Shown: one piece after another, positions 8,384-16,355 of the stretch
Numbering within the stretch: position 1 is the first letter of the stretch
How the letters are laid out: each line of letters begins with the position of its first letter
Source of the DNA: G963665925 sp963678925
Lineage (GTDB): Bacteria; Bacillota; Clostridia; Peptostreptococcales; Acidaminobacteraceae
Reading direction: 5' to 3'
DNA length: 64,000 nucleotides
Assembly: GCA_963678925.1 (NCBI GenBank)
Contig: OY787533.1
Coordinates: 620,001-684,000, forward strand
Notes under the pieces: generated by a model
Databases searched by the model: none
What the model was told of the DNA's origin: nothing
The model's input: the letters and a program-made list of their open reading frames with translations, nothing else
Position numbers and translations under genes: made by a program

Positions 8384-9568
8384 CTATTTGTATTTGATCT
8401 GTTCACGAAACGATTCGTCACAGATAACGTCAAGTGCTGTTGCTGCCATGGCTTTAGCGCCCTTATGCAGCAGTTCATATGCAAACGCTGAGTTGGCCAC
8501 ATTTAGGAACTCGGCGTCATGGGTCTGTGCTGGACTGTAAGCCTGGGTACCCAAGTATCCATAGACAGTCGGGCATGCATAGGAGACATTACCGATATCC
8601 GTACTCCCGGAATGATAAATATCTTCCTTTACAAATTCAGTCACACCCTGTTTAATCATATTCTCCCGCATTTTCTCCTGCAGTGCCGGCACACCCTTGT
8701 AATCGTAGAATGTATTTTTTGCCCGCTTCCAGCTTAGGGTTGTACCCGTCATCAGTTCAGCACCCTTGGCACAGTTGACCACACGTTCAACAACATTTTC
8801 AAGGTAGTCCTTATCTGCTGCACGTACAAAGAGCTGCATGCTGCATCTGTCCGGTACTGTATTGCAAGCCGCTCCGCCTTCCATGATGATTCCATGGATA
8901 CGCACATCCGACTTCACGTGCTGACGCAGTGCATTGATGCCTGCAAAAGTCAGCTGGCATGCATCCAGGGCGTTGATGCCTTCGTCAGGTCGTGCCGAGG
9001 CGTGTGTTGCAAAGCCCTTGAACTCAAACGTGACATCCGTACAGGCAAGCGCGACGCATTCCACAGCATTGTATTCTCCCAAATGAAGCTGAATTGCCAC
9101 ATCCAAGTCATCAAATCCGCCGGCTTCCATGATGTCAATCTTTCGACCGTCTGTTTCTTCTGCCGGTGTTCCAATATAGACAATTTTCCCCTTGAAGTTC
9201 GGCTTGATTTTCTTAAGTGCCGCACAGGCTGCAAATGTACTTGCCGCAATCCAGTTGTGACCACAAGCATGTCCATTTTCATCTCTGTTTTCACCATATC
9301 CGGGAAGTGCGTCATACTCTGCAAGAAAGCCTACCTTAGGCCCCTCATCGTCACCGTACTCACACCGGAATGCAGTCGGTACGCCACAATAGGGGAATTC
9401 CACATCAAAACCAAGCTTTTCCATTTCCTCTGTGAGGAACTTTGCACTGAAAAATTCCTGGTCTCCCAGTTCTGGATTCTTGAAAATCGTATCACTTACA
9501 AATTCACCCAATTTGGCAATTTCGTCTTCTGCAATATACAACTGTTCTTTTAGATCGACCAATTTCAT
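8384..9568 (-). CDS. M20-family amidohydrolase/metallopeptidase
   Basis: A 394-residue zinc peptidase of the M20 family, in the branch that includes AbgB/PM20D2-like amidohydrolases. Metal-ligand and catalytic motifs are ACGHN (101-105) and PAEE (135-138), with a dimerisation domain containing GFATHASARPDEGINALDA and a C-terminal HSGSTDIGNVSYACPTVYGYLGT. It is likely to release an amino acid from an N-acyl or dipeptide substrate imported by the ABC system that follows it by 31 bases. AAGGAGG precedes the ATG. The exact substrate is unknown. Confidence 0.9.
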   Translation of the reverse strand: MKLVDLKEQLYIAEDEIAKLGEFVSDTIFKNPELGDQEFFSAKFLTEEMEKLGFDVEFPYCGVPTAFRCEYGDDEGPKVGFLAEYDALPGYGENRDENGHACGHNWIAASTFAACAALKKIKPNFKGKIVYIGTPAEETDGRKIDIMEAGGFDDLDVAIQLHLGEYNAVECVALACTDVTFEFKGFATHASARPDEGINALDACQLTFAGINALRQHVKSDVRIHGIIMEGGAACNTVPDRCSMQLFVRAADKDYLENVVERVVNCAKGAELMTGTTLSWKRAKNTFYDYKGVPALQEKMRENMIKQGVTEFVKEDIYHSGSTDIGNVSYACPTVYGYLGTQAYSPAQTHDAEFLNVANSAFAYELLHKGAKAMAATALDVICDESFREQIKYK

Positions 9569-9692
9569 CGTCCATGTTCCTCCTTGTCTTCATATGTATG
9601 TTTATGCAATTATTTTTGTGAAGCATATGAAAAATTGATGTTAACGACTATTTTAGTGCAGAATTATGCGCATCGTATAAATATTATACACA

Positions 9693-9721
9693 ATAGTAAA
9701 TCAGAATCTTTAGAATGTCAA
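9693..9721 (-). promoter_or_regulatory. Sigma-A promoter for the M20-ABC operon
   Basis: Minus strand TTGACA, 17-base spacer, TACTAT, leaving a leader of about 115 bases before the ATG at 9568. This is one of the best promoter matches in the window. Confidence 0.8.
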
Positions 9722-9793
9722 GCTTCCTGTTTTTCTTTTAAAAGTCATTAAAGGTATATTATGCTATATAAAAGTAAAGTAATTATTTTTACG

Positions 9794-9829
9794 CTTTGGG
9801 AAAACCTTACCATTCTTTGTGAAAACCTT
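9794..9829. repeat. Pair of 15-base direct repeats upstream of the M20-ABC promoter
   Basis: CTTTGGGAAAACCTT (9794-9808) and CTTTGTGAAAACCTT (9815-9829) differ at one base and are 21 bp apart centre to centre, which is two helical turns. They lie 73-108 bp upstream of the -35 box, a position typical of an activator site. The rest of the 9569-9912 gap is AT-rich and shows no gene. Confidence 0.5.
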
Positions 9830-9912
9830 TTTCTTGCGCGAATATTCAAAAAACTTTTTAGTAAATTTTTTTAAACATTTATCAGTTTTCGAGGTTCAAG
9901 TCCATAATGCAG

Positions 9913-9960
9913 TAAAAAGCTGATAAAACCCGGACTCAGGTCCAGATTTATCAGCTTTTG
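9913..9960 (-). terminator. Intrinsic terminator after the APH-family gene
   Basis: Stem AAAAGCTGATAAA/TTTATCAGCTTTT around a 19-base loop that itself pairs GGAC with GTCC. On the minus strand the stem runs into CTTTTTAC. It could also act on the plus strand. Confidence 0.8.
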
Positions 9961-9979
9961 TTTCTTCAGTCCTATTCGA

Positions 9980-10930
9980 TTAGAACTTGAAGCGACTTGT
10001 CTCTCGCACAAATTCCAAAATTCTTATCCCCTCATAATAATGAGGGCGCGCGTCGTCGTATGACCATGAACATATGGCTATTCCAAGGCAGAGCAGCAAA
10101 TAATCCCTTAAGCCCACAAAATACGGATCTAGGGTTTCAAAGCGGTTATAACCGCGCATAAAGGCATTTTCAAGTTGTGACGCCTGAATGAAGTACTTTC
10201 TGTATAAGTTCACAAGGTCACTCCCTGTATAATAGGGGGAACTTTGTTCAAAATCAATGATGCCACTGACATGCCATCTGTGCGGACCTCGTCGAATCAG
10301 AATGTTTCTGCCATCAAAGTCACGATGACAAAGTCTTGCCTCATGGATAGGATCCAAAATATCATAGTGCTCCCGCATCAATGCAATCGCCGCCTCCAGA
10401 AGACGCTTTTCAGGCAGGGCAAATTTTCTGAGCGTGTTGACATGGGATTCCTGTCGCTTTACAAAACACTGCTTAAAGCTCGTAATACTGCTCAGGCGCC
10501 TGGCATCTGCATCCCAGTCTCCAAAATAGTCGAACTGCTTTGCGCTGTGTATCTTCCCAAGCTGCTCTCCAATTTCCTCAAAAATATTCTCCTGATCATA
10601 CAGGTCCATGCTTTGAAGAACATCATCCAGCATTTGGCCTTCAATGTATTCATATGCCATCCACTCCCTACCGTCAGGGAGTGTCCCGTAATTGATCATT
10701 TTAGGGATTCTTACACTGGTTATTGATTCAAGTACTTTATGCGCGGCAATCTCGCGATTTCTTCTGTTCCATTTGTAATAGAACTTTATGACATAGGTGG
10801 ACTCTTCAAGAATAACCTTGTAAACCAAATGGCGGTTGAGGTCATGGTTGCCTATCGGCTCCACTCGAACTGGGGCACACGCAAAGATATCCGCAGCGAT
10901 TTTTTCAATTTGATCGACTGTATACTGCAT
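9980..10930 (-). CDS. APH/choline-kinase-fold phosphotransferase
   Basis: A 316-residue protein kinase-fold small-molecule phosphotransferase. The catalytic loop reads CHRDFDGRNIL (His202, Asp204, Asn209) and the metal-binding motif IIDFE has its Asp at about 226, so the active site looks intact. The ATG at 10930 is preceded by GGGGTGAT; a longer in-frame reading to 11002 would overlap the upstream gene and has no ribosome site. Such proteins phosphorylate aminoglycosides, macrolides, sugars or homoserine-like substrates; nothing here shows which, and a resistance role should not be assumed. It follows the DUF2007-like gene by 34 bases. Confidence 0.8.
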   Translation of the reverse strand: MQYTVDQIEKIAADIFACAPVRVEPIGNHDLNRHLVYKVILEESTYVIKFYYKWNRRNREIAAHKVLESITSVRIPKMINYGTLPDGREWMAYEYIEGQMLDDVLQSMDLYDQENIFEEIGEQLGKIHSAKQFDYFGDWDADARRLSSITSFKQCFVKRQESHVNTLRKFALPEKRLLEAAIALMREHYDILDPIHEARLCHRDFDGRNILIRRGPHRWHVSGIIDFEQSSPYYTGSDLVNLYRKYFIQASQLENAFMRGYNRFETLDPYFVGLRDYLLLCLGIAICSWSYDDARPHYYEGIRILEFVRETSRFKF

Positions 10931-10964
10931 CACATCACCCCGTACGCACCCATTGCCTAGGCGC

Positions 10965-11351
10965 CTATTCTTCCTTAAAAGGCGTCTCGTCGAACTCCGC
11001 ACTTAAGTATTCATCGAGTAATTCCCTCGCGCGTTTCAATATGCTCTCTGGAACAAATACATCATAACCAGAGGATGCATTACCGAGATAGACCTTGGAA
11101 AGCACACTCTCCTGATTGAGTATTTTGATTGCGGGCACATGGCGTGATTTAAGATAATCAACATGGAACTGCGCAACATACTCTTCCTGCATGGATTCAA
11201 GAACTGCCCACTTCGCACCCTCAGGAAAGGTGATATTCAACTTATGAATCTTATGACCAGGCTCATAGCCTTTTAACCCACCCTTGCAGCGCTCACACGT
11301 GTCAACTTCCTCGTCATAAATAAGCGTACATTTTCTGCAGTGTTTCATCAT
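10965..11351 (-). CDS. Zinc-ribbon DUF2007-like protein
   Basis: A soluble 128-residue protein with two CxxC pairs at the N-terminus (CRKC at about 5-8, CERC at about 19-22), forming a short zinc ribbon, followed by an alpha/beta domain containing MQEEYVAQFHVDYLKSRHVPAIKI and ending in an acidic tail. The middle part resembles DUF2007 'putative signal transducing' domains, in which a residue run switches between adjacent strands. Function is unknown. GGAGG precedes two consecutive ATG codons; the first is used here. It probably forms a unit with the APH-type gene. Confidence 0.7.
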   Translation of the reverse strand: MMKHCRKCTLIYDEEVDTCERCKGGLKGYEPGHKIHKLNITFPEGAKWAVLESMQEEYVAQFHVDYLKSRHVPAIKILNQESVLSKVYLGNASSGYDVFVPESILKRARELLDEYLSAEFDETPFKEE

Positions 11352-11421
11352 ACTGGGCCTCCAATTCTGACAGGTTCTGAATACGGCATATTCTTATATA
11401 CCCGAATTGAAATCTATCTCA

Positions 11422-11718
11422 CTAAACATATTTGCGCCCAAGAGTTTCCATCTGTATATGGAGTTTTTCAAGGTCCTCCCCAAAAGAAAGCAGCCTATAG
11501 GGTGCTGTTCTTTCGCTTCCAGCTTTTTCTATGACCTGATACGCCTGCAGCATTGCCAGCTTCCGATTCAACTCTGTCTTGCTGAGAAATGGATGTAGGG
11601 CAAGTATTTCTCCATATCGGGTATGTCCTTTCGAGATGGCTCGAATGATTTCGAGAACCCACCGATGCTTTACTAGTTCGTAAACACGTTCAAAGCCACG
11701 TTCTTTATCTGATTGCAT
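11422..11718 (-). CDS. HxlR-type winged-helix transcriptional regulator
   Basis: A 98-residue protein with the HxlR/DUF24 winged helix pattern: VYELVKHRWVLEIIRAISKG, then HTRYGEILALHPFLSKTELNRKLAMLQAYQVIEKAG and a wing ending YRLLSFGEDL. It has no cysteine, so it is not a redox-sensing Cys-type member. The ATG at 11718 has AAGGAG six bases upstream; a TTG two codons earlier is less well placed. A 7-bp inverted repeat lies directly upstream and may be its own operator. It diverges from dps. Confidence 0.8.
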   Translation of the reverse strand: MQSDKERGFERVYELVKHRWVLEIIRAISKGHTRYGEILALHPFLSKTELNRKLAMLQAYQVIEKAGSERTAPYRLLSFGEDLEKLHIQMETLGRKYV

Positions 11719-11733
11719 ATGCAACTCCTTTTG

Positions 11734-11749
11734 GAAACAAAATTGTTTC
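11734..11749. promoter_or_regulatory. Candidate operator next to the HxlR-type gene
   Basis: GAAACAA-AA-TTGTTTC, two 7-bp arms with a 2-bp centre, 15 bases before the regulator's start codon. Adjacency suggests autoregulation; binding is inferred. Confidence 0.45.
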
Positions 11750-11794
11750 TTTATTTCAAGGTCATCTTATTATATTATGTACTCAAGATAAATA

Positions 11795-11807
11795 TGTAAT
11801 CATTACA
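11795..11807. promoter_or_regulatory. PerR/Fur-like box upstream of dps
   Basis: TGTAATCATTACA is a perfect 6-1-6 palindrome, 36 bases before the dps ATG. It follows the 7-1-7 spacing of PerR boxes (TTATAATNATTATAA), and dps homologues such as mrgA are classic PerR targets. Confidence 0.65.
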
Positions 11808-11843
11808 GATTTAAATAAAGTACAATAACGGAGGATAAGAAAA

Positions 11844-12278
11844 ATGAGTAAAATTCAATCAATGAACACCTATATCGCTAACCTGGCTGTCCTTAACAAC
11901 AAGCTTCATAATCTCCACTGGAATGTTGTTGGTCTTCAATTCATGCCAGTTCACAATTTCACAGAAGAACTCTACGATGACTTCTTTGGCAAGTTCGATG
12001 ATGTTGCCGAGCAGGTGAAGATTCTTGGAGAATCCCCTCTAGCAACAACTAAGGATTATCTTGAGGCGGCCACTGTTGAGGAAATCGCACCTCGTGATTT
12101 CAACCACAAGGAAGTTCTTGAAATTGTTAAAGCGGATATCGAGTCCATGCGCAACCTAGCTGTTGATATTCGTAAGCTTGCAGACGAAGAAGGCGATTTC
12201 GTAACAGTTGCCCTGTTCGAAGATCACGTAGCAGGCTATAATAAAAACCTTTGGTTCCTGCAATCAATGCTGAAATAG
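11844..12278 (+). CDS. dps: Dps-family ferritin-like DNA-protection protein
   Basis: A 144-residue mini-ferritin that oxidises and stores iron, consuming hydrogen peroxide. Ferroxidase residues are in the expected spacing: His25, His37, Asp52 and Glu56 (HNLHWNVVG, PVHNFTEELYDDFFGKFDDVAEQ). The C-terminal helix reads DHVAGYNKNLWFLQSML. GGAGG lies nine bases before the ATG. A PerR-like box precedes it and a strong terminator follows, so it looks monocistronic and peroxide-responsive. In an anaerobe it protects against transient oxygen exposure. Confidence 0.95.
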   Translation: MSKIQSMNTYIANLAVLNNKLHNLHWNVVGLQFMPVHNFTEELYDDFFGKFDDVAEQVKILGESPLATTKDYLEAATVEEIAPRDFNHKEVLEIVKADIESMRNLAVDIRKLADEEGDFVTVALFEDHVAGYNKNLWFLQSMLK

Positions 12279-12355
12279 CTTAGATTCTACACCTTGAATA
12301 CCGGTAGAACCCCTCTCAGCACTGATTTTGTATAGAACATGCAAACTCTCTTTGC

Positions 12356-12390
12356 AAAGACAGCACGAGTCCCCCTCGTGCTGTCTTTTT
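12356..12390 (+). terminator. Intrinsic terminator of dps
   Basis: Stem AAAGACAGCACGAG/CTCGTGCTGTCTTT with a five-base loop, followed by TTTTTAT. Confidence 0.9.
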
Positions 12391-12418
12391 ATGTATCTTA
12401 ATATCATTTTATCAAAAA

Positions 12419-12453
12419 AATAAAAATCCCTATCACAAAAGTGAAAGGGATTC
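12419..12453 (-). terminator. Intrinsic terminator of the infC-rpmI-rplT operon
   Basis: On the minus strand AATCCCT and TCAC pair with GTGA and AGGGATT around a short loop, and the stem is followed by TTTTATTTTTTT. Confidence 0.85.
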
Positions 12454-12466
12454 TATTTATGCGTTA

Positions 12467-12823
12467 TTATGCGCTTAGTTTTGCTTTTGCAGCTTCTACA
12501 AGCTTAGCGAAACCTGCTGGGTCATGAATCGCCATTTCAGAAAGCATCTTTCTGTTAATGTCGATTTCAGCTAGCTTTAGACCGTGCATAAACTTAGAGT
12601 AAGACATGTCGTGCATTCTAGTTGCAGCGTTGATACGTGCAATCCACAGTCTTCTGTAATCTCTCTTCTTAAGTTTACGACCAATATATGCTGAACGTAG
12701 AGATCTCATTACAGCTGGATGAGCACACTTGAAGATCTTGCTCTTTGCGCCGTAGAAACCTTTCGCCAGTTTCAGAACTTTTTTATGTTTTTTCTTTGCG
12801 TTAACCGCGCCTTTAATTCTCAT
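12467..12823 (-). CDS. rplT: 50S ribosomal protein L20
   Basis: A 118-residue basic protein matching L20 throughout (RIKGAVNAKKKHKKVLKLAKGFYGAKSK, LRSAYIGRKLKKRDYRRLWIARINAA, GLKLAEIDINRKMLSEMA). L20 binds 23S rRNA early in 50S assembly. In Bacillus it also binds the leader of its own operon to promote termination. It is the last gene of infC-rpmI-rplT, 25 bases after rpmI. Confidence 0.98.
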   Translation of the reverse strand: MRIKGAVNAKKKHKKVLKLAKGFYGAKSKIFKCAHPAVMRSLRSAYIGRKLKKRDYRRLWIARINAATRMHDMSYSKFMHGLKLAEIDINRKMLSEMAIHDPAGFAKLVEAAKAKLSA

Positions 12824-12848
12824 GGTTTAACCTCCTTCGGTAGTTATT

Positions 12849-13046
12849 TTATAGGTATGGAAGTAGCTTACGTACTCTCTTCATATCGCCTTTAGAAACC
12901 ATAGAAGATTTTCTTAGATTTCTTTTTCTCTTTGGTGACTTCTTAGTAAGGATATGGCTTGTGTAAGCGTGACCTCTTTTCAAACCACCTTTGGCAGTTA
13001 ATTTAACTCTTTTAGCAGCACCTCTGTGCGTTTTCATCTTAGGCAT
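12849..13046 (-). CDS. rpmI: 50S ribosomal protein L35
   Basis: A 65-residue basic protein beginning MPKMKTHRGAAKRVKLTAKG, the standard L35 start, and ending MKRVRKLLPYL. The ATG at 13046 has AAGGAGG seven bases upstream; a six-codon extension has no ribosome site. It is the middle gene of the translation operon. Confidence 0.98.
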   Translation of the reverse strand: MPKMKTHRGAAKRVKLTAKGGLKRGHAYTSHILTKKSPKRKRNLRKSSMVSKGDMKRVRKLLPYL

Positions 13047-13076
13047 GTCTGCTCCTCCTTTCAATTGACGAATAAA

Positions 13077-13622
13077 TTATTTTTGAGCTGGTATAAAGAA
13101 TACGATCATTTGGCGGCCTTCCATTTTAGGACGACCTTCCATTTTTCCTTCTTCACCAATTGTCTCAGCAAATCTATCAAAGACCTCGTAACCAAGTTTT
13201 GTATGTCCCATTTCACGGCCTTTGAAGCGTAGAGAAACTTTAACTTTATCTCCCTTGCCTAAAAACTTAATCGCGTTATGCGCTTTCGTTTCAAGGTCAT
13301 GCTTTTCAATGTTAAGGCTCAGACGAACTTCTTTGATTTGAACTGTCTTTTGCTTTTTCTTAGCTTCTTTCTCTTTCTTTTGCATCTCGTACTTGTGCTT
13401 ACCGTAGTCCATGATTTTACATACAGGCGGTTTCGCTTGCGGAGCGATTTTCACAAGATCAAGCTTACGTTCAAGAGCGAGTTTGTATGCGTCTTTTGAT
13501 GACATCATACCAAGCTGTTCGCCATTTTCATCAATAACACGAATTTCTCTGTCTCGGATCATCTCATTGATTTCAGTTTTCTTTTGGCCTTTGCCAGCTT
13601 GTCTAGGGTTTTGATTTCTGAT
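13077..13622 (-). CDS. infC: Translation initiation factor IF-3 (non-canonical start inferred)
   Basis: IF-3 prevents premature 70S formation and proofreads start codons. The product (181 residues from the chosen start) has the N domain (INEMIRDREIRVIDENGEQLGMMSSKDAYKLA), a lysine-rich linker, and the C domain (VSLRFKGREMGHTKLGYEVFDRFAE). No ATG lies before the conserved N domain. The only strong ribosome site, GGAGGTG (13629-13635), points eight bases downstream to an ATC at 13620-13622, which I take as the start. A TTG at 13637 and a GTG at 13631 overlap the ribosome site. Rare starts (AUU in E. coli and Bacillus) let IF-3 repress itself. Confidence 0.9.
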   Translation of the reverse strand: MRNQNPRQAGKGQKKTEINEMIRDREIRVIDENGEQLGMMSSKDAYKLALERKLDLVKIAPQAKPPVCKIMDYGKHKYEMQKKEKEAKKKQKTVQIKEVRLSLNIEKHDLETKAHNAIKFLGKGDKVKVSLRFKGREMGHTKLGYEVFDRFAETIGEEGKMEGRPKMEGRQMIVFFIPAQK

Positions 13623-13736
13623 AAGGTACACCTCCAATGCAACCGTTGATTGTTTATTACGTTATGTGCAATGTTTAAACTGCACCGTATTCCTGCTAAA
13701 GGAACGATTTAATCAATTAACAGATTTTGTTCCATT

Positions 13737-13886
13737 AAAAAAAGCGGATTCAAAATCCGCCAGCAATCTTTATCGAAACACAGGCACACGTTGGCCTGTA
13801 CGATTAATGCTTTACCATACGAACTCTGTCGTTGCATGGTGGGAACGGATTCCTTCTTGAATGCACTCACTTTTTTCAATTGTACC
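13737..13886 (-). ncRNA. Candidate L20-type leader with intrinsic terminator upstream of infC
   Basis: Between the two infC promoters and the gene lies a leader that ends in GCGGATT-TTG-AATCCGC followed by seven T (13737-13760, minus strand). It stands 115 bases before infC. Rfam's L20 leader (infC-rpmI-rplT of low-GC Gram-positives) has this position and a 3' terminator. I could not verify the conserved L20-binding fold by eye, so the family name is tentative while the terminator itself is clear. Confidence 0.6.
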
Positions 13887-13892
13887 TCAACA

Positions 13893-13921
13893 ATGTTACC
13901 ACTTCAGACGAACTCTGTCAA
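13893..13921 (-). promoter_or_regulatory. Downstream promoter of infC operon (P2)
   Basis: Minus strand TTGACA, 17-base spacer, TAACAT. The -35 box overlaps one copy of the repeated ACGAACTCTGTC (13908-13919; second copy at 13819-13830). Confidence 0.75.
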
Positions 13922-13945
13922 GTCATCATTCACAGCAACGAATAC

Positions 13946-13974
13946 AGTATATAGGCACAGGCTTCACATGTCAA
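13946..13974 (-). promoter_or_regulatory. Upstream promoter of infC operon (P1)
   Basis: Minus strand TTGACA, 17-base spacer, TATACT; near-consensus, and 53 bp upstream of P2. Confidence 0.8.
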
Positions 13975-14015
13975 GAAATTTTTATCATATAATATGAACC
14001 ACTTTATCCATTAGG

Positions 14016-14064
14016 AAAAGCTGCTGAAAGCCCAAGTGGTCAAACCCTTGAATTTTCAGCAGCT
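14016..14064 (-). terminator. Intrinsic terminator of thrS
   Basis: On the minus strand AGCTGCTGAAA pairs with TTTCAGCAGCT across a 24-base loop, followed by a short T run (TTTTCC). It lies just after the thrS stop. Confidence 0.6.
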
Positions 14065-14072
14065 GGTCATGC

Positions 14073-15992
14073 CTATAAGCTATTTGCTCTCTCTTTGATT
14101 TCAGAGATTACCTGATCGATAAATGAAGCTACATCCTGCGCACCCAGTTCGCCCTTGTCACGGGAACGGACTGAAATGGACTTCTCTTCAACTTCCTTAT
14201 CACCAACAATCAGCATATAAGGATTCTTCTGAAGCTGTGCTTCACGGATCTTGTATCCAATCTTCTCACTGCGGTCATCCACTTCAACACGAATGCCCTT
14301 TGACTGCATCATGCGCTTAAGTTCGTATGCGTAGTCCGCATGACGATCAGCGATTGGAAGAATCTTGACTTGTACAGGTGCCAGCCATGTTGGGAATTTT
14401 CCTGCATAGTGTTCAATCAGAATACCAATGAATCTTTCGATTGAACCGTACGCAACACGGTGAATAACAATCGGTCTATGCTTCTCGCCATCTGCACCGA
14501 TGTAGTTCAGGTCAAAACGCTGTGGCAGCTGCATGTCAAGCTGGATTGTACCGCACTGCCATGAACGGCCCAGGCAGTCGATAAGATGGAAGTCAATCTT
14601 CGGTCCGTAGAAGGCACCATCGCCTTCATTGAGTTTGTAATCCAGGCCAAGCTCTTCAAGCGCACCCTGAAGTGACGTTTCAGCAAGTTCCCACTCTTCA
14701 TCGGAACCCATTGATTTTTCAGGTCTTGTCGAAAGCTCAACATTATATTTGAAACCGAATTTCTGGTAAACTTCATCAATCAATGTTGCTACGTTTTTGA
14801 TTTCATCCTTGATTTGCTCAGGAAGCATGAAAATGTGGGCGTCATCTTGAGTGAAGGCACGAACACGCATCAGACCGTGCAGTGCACCTGACAACTCATG
14901 ACGGTGAACACGACCAACTTCACCGATACGCAGCGGGAAGTCTCTGTAAGAACGCATTTCCATGTCATATACAAGCATGCCGCCTGGACAGTTCATTGGC
15001 TTGATTGCGTAATCCTCTTCATCAATCTGAACTGTATACATGTTTTCCTTGTAGTGATACCAGTGGCCTGATGTCTCCCAAAGCTTACGGTTCATAATAA
15101 GCGGTGTTTCAACTTCGACATAGCCCGCAGCATTATGCACTTCACGCCAGTAATGCATCAGTTCATTTTTAACAACCATACCATTTGGAAGGAAGAATGG
15201 GAAACCCGGACCTTCTTCTCTAAGAGCGAAAAGTTTAAGCTCTTTTCCAAGCTTTCTATGATCGCGCTTTTTCGCTTCTTCAAGCATTTCAAGGTGCTCT
15301 TCAAGCAGCTTTGCCTTAGGGAATGAAGTCCCATAGATCCGCTGAAGCATTTTATTCTTCTCATCGCCTCTCCAGTAAGCACCCGCTACAGAGAGAAGTT
15401 TAATCGCCTTTACCTGCTTTGTGCTTGTAACATGGCAGCCTGCACAAAGATCGGTAAATTCGCCTTGCTTATAGAATGAAATGATTGAGTCTTCCGGCAG
15501 ATCATTAATGAGTTCAGCCTTGTAGTCTTCACCCTTTTCACTTACAAACTCGAGTGCTTCACTTCTTGGAAGCTCAAATCTTTCCAGTTTAAGGTCTTCC
15601 TTGATGATTTTTTTCATTTCAGCTTCAATCTTCTCAAGATCTTCTGGAACAAATACATGCTCAGAGTCGAAGTCATAGTAGAAGCCATTGTCAATCGCAG
15701 GTCCGATTGCCAGCTTTGTTCCCGGGAAAAGCCTTTGCACAGCTTGTGCAAGGATATGTGAACTTGTATGTCTAAATGCATGTGCGCCTTCTTCATCATC
15801 AAATTTAAGAATGCTCACTTCCGCATCGTGGTCAAGTGTATAAGTCAGATCAACAGTCTCTCCGTCAACTTCACCAACAACCGCTTCCTTTGCAAGTCTG
15901 CCGCTGATTTCTTTTGCCAGCTCATAAATAGATATGCCCTTCTCGACTTCTTTGACTGAGCCGTCTTTAAGTGTTACTTTAACCATACTCAT
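14073..15992 (-). CDS. thrS: Threonyl-tRNA synthetase
   Basis: A class II synthetase of 639 residues (EC 6.1.1.3) with the full set of domains: TGS (about 1-65), the editing/SAD domain with metal-binding HTSSHILAQA and CAGCHV segments, the catalytic core (GPGFPFFLPNGM, MNCPGGMLVYD, motif 2 RVHRHELSGALHGLMRVRAFTQDDAH, motif 3 GSIERFIGILIEHY) and the anticodon-binding domain. AGGAGG lies seven bases before the ATG at 15992. It is controlled by the T-box leader upstream. Confidence 0.98.
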   Translation of the reverse strand: MSMVKVTLKDGSVKEVEKGISIYELAKEISGRLAKEAVVGEVDGETVDLTYTLDHDAEVSILKFDDEEGAHAFRHTSSHILAQAVQRLFPGTKLAIGPAIDNGFYYDFDSEHVFVPEDLEKIEAEMKKIIKEDLKLERFELPRSEALEFVSEKGEDYKAELINDLPEDSIISFYKQGEFTDLCAGCHVTSTKQVKAIKLLSVAGAYWRGDEKNKMLQRIYGTSFPKAKLLEEHLEMLEEAKKRDHRKLGKELKLFALREEGPGFPFFLPNGMVVKNELMHYWREVHNAAGYVEVETPLIMNRKLWETSGHWYHYKENMYTVQIDEEDYAIKPMNCPGGMLVYDMEMRSYRDFPLRIGEVGRVHRHELSGALHGLMRVRAFTQDDAHIFMLPEQIKDEIKNVATLIDEVYQKFGFKYNVELSTRPEKSMGSDEEWELAETSLQGALEELGLDYKLNEGDGAFYGPKIDFHLIDCLGRSWQCGTIQLDMQLPQRFDLNYIGADGEKHRPIVIHRVAYGSIERFIGILIEHYAGKFPTWLAPVQVKILPIADRHADYAYELKRMMQSKGIRVEVDDRSEKIGYKIREAQLQKNPYMLIVGDKEVEEKSISVRSRDKGELGAQDVASFIDQVISEIKERANSL

Positions 15993-16043
15993 CGTCTCTC
16001 CTCCTTAAAATAAATATATGCTTCTTTGTCTTTTCAAAAACGT

Positions 16044-16293
16044 AAAAAGTCCCAATACACCTAAGTGTATTGGGACGATATCTCGCGGTTCCACCCAACT
16101 TGAATGCATTGCATTCCAGCTCATATGGCTTTAACGCAGCCCTGCGTTGACATTTCCTTCAGAGTAGTCTGTCAAAGCTAAAGAGGAGTTTTCAAATGCT
16201 TTTTTATGGATGTGCTTTCAGCCACGGCACAAACTCTCTAGAATAAAATCTGCATTTTACTTGTCTCTTATCATTGCCCATATTCGAATTTCT
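16044..16293 (-). ncRNA. T-box riboswitch of thrS
   Basis: The leader carries the T-box sequence GGGTGGAACCGCGAGA (16081-16096, minus strand), which pairs with the 3' end of uncharged tRNA, then a terminator: GTCCCAATACAC/GTGTATTGGGAC followed by TTTTT (16044-16076). The 5' part holds Stem I material, including an AAGTA element. A Thr codon ACT at 16187-16189 sits in a plausible specifier position, but I did not fold the RNA. Uncharged tRNA-Thr should permit readthrough. Confidence 0.92.
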
Positions 16294-16299
16294 GATACC

Positions 16300-16328
16300 A
16301 TCATATTCCGATTTTATGCTGTTGTCAA
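16300..16328 (-). promoter_or_regulatory. Promoter of the thrS T-box transcript
   Basis: Minus strand TTGACA, 17-base spacer, TATGAT, directly upstream of the T-box leader. Confidence 0.85.
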
Positions 16329-16355
16329 CTTCAAAAATGGACATGATTTGTCGAC

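Noticed and set aside
9980..10930. Aminoglycoside resistance gene
   Set aside because: The APH fold is broad; nothing in sequence or context indicates resistance, so only the general phosphotransferase call is kept.
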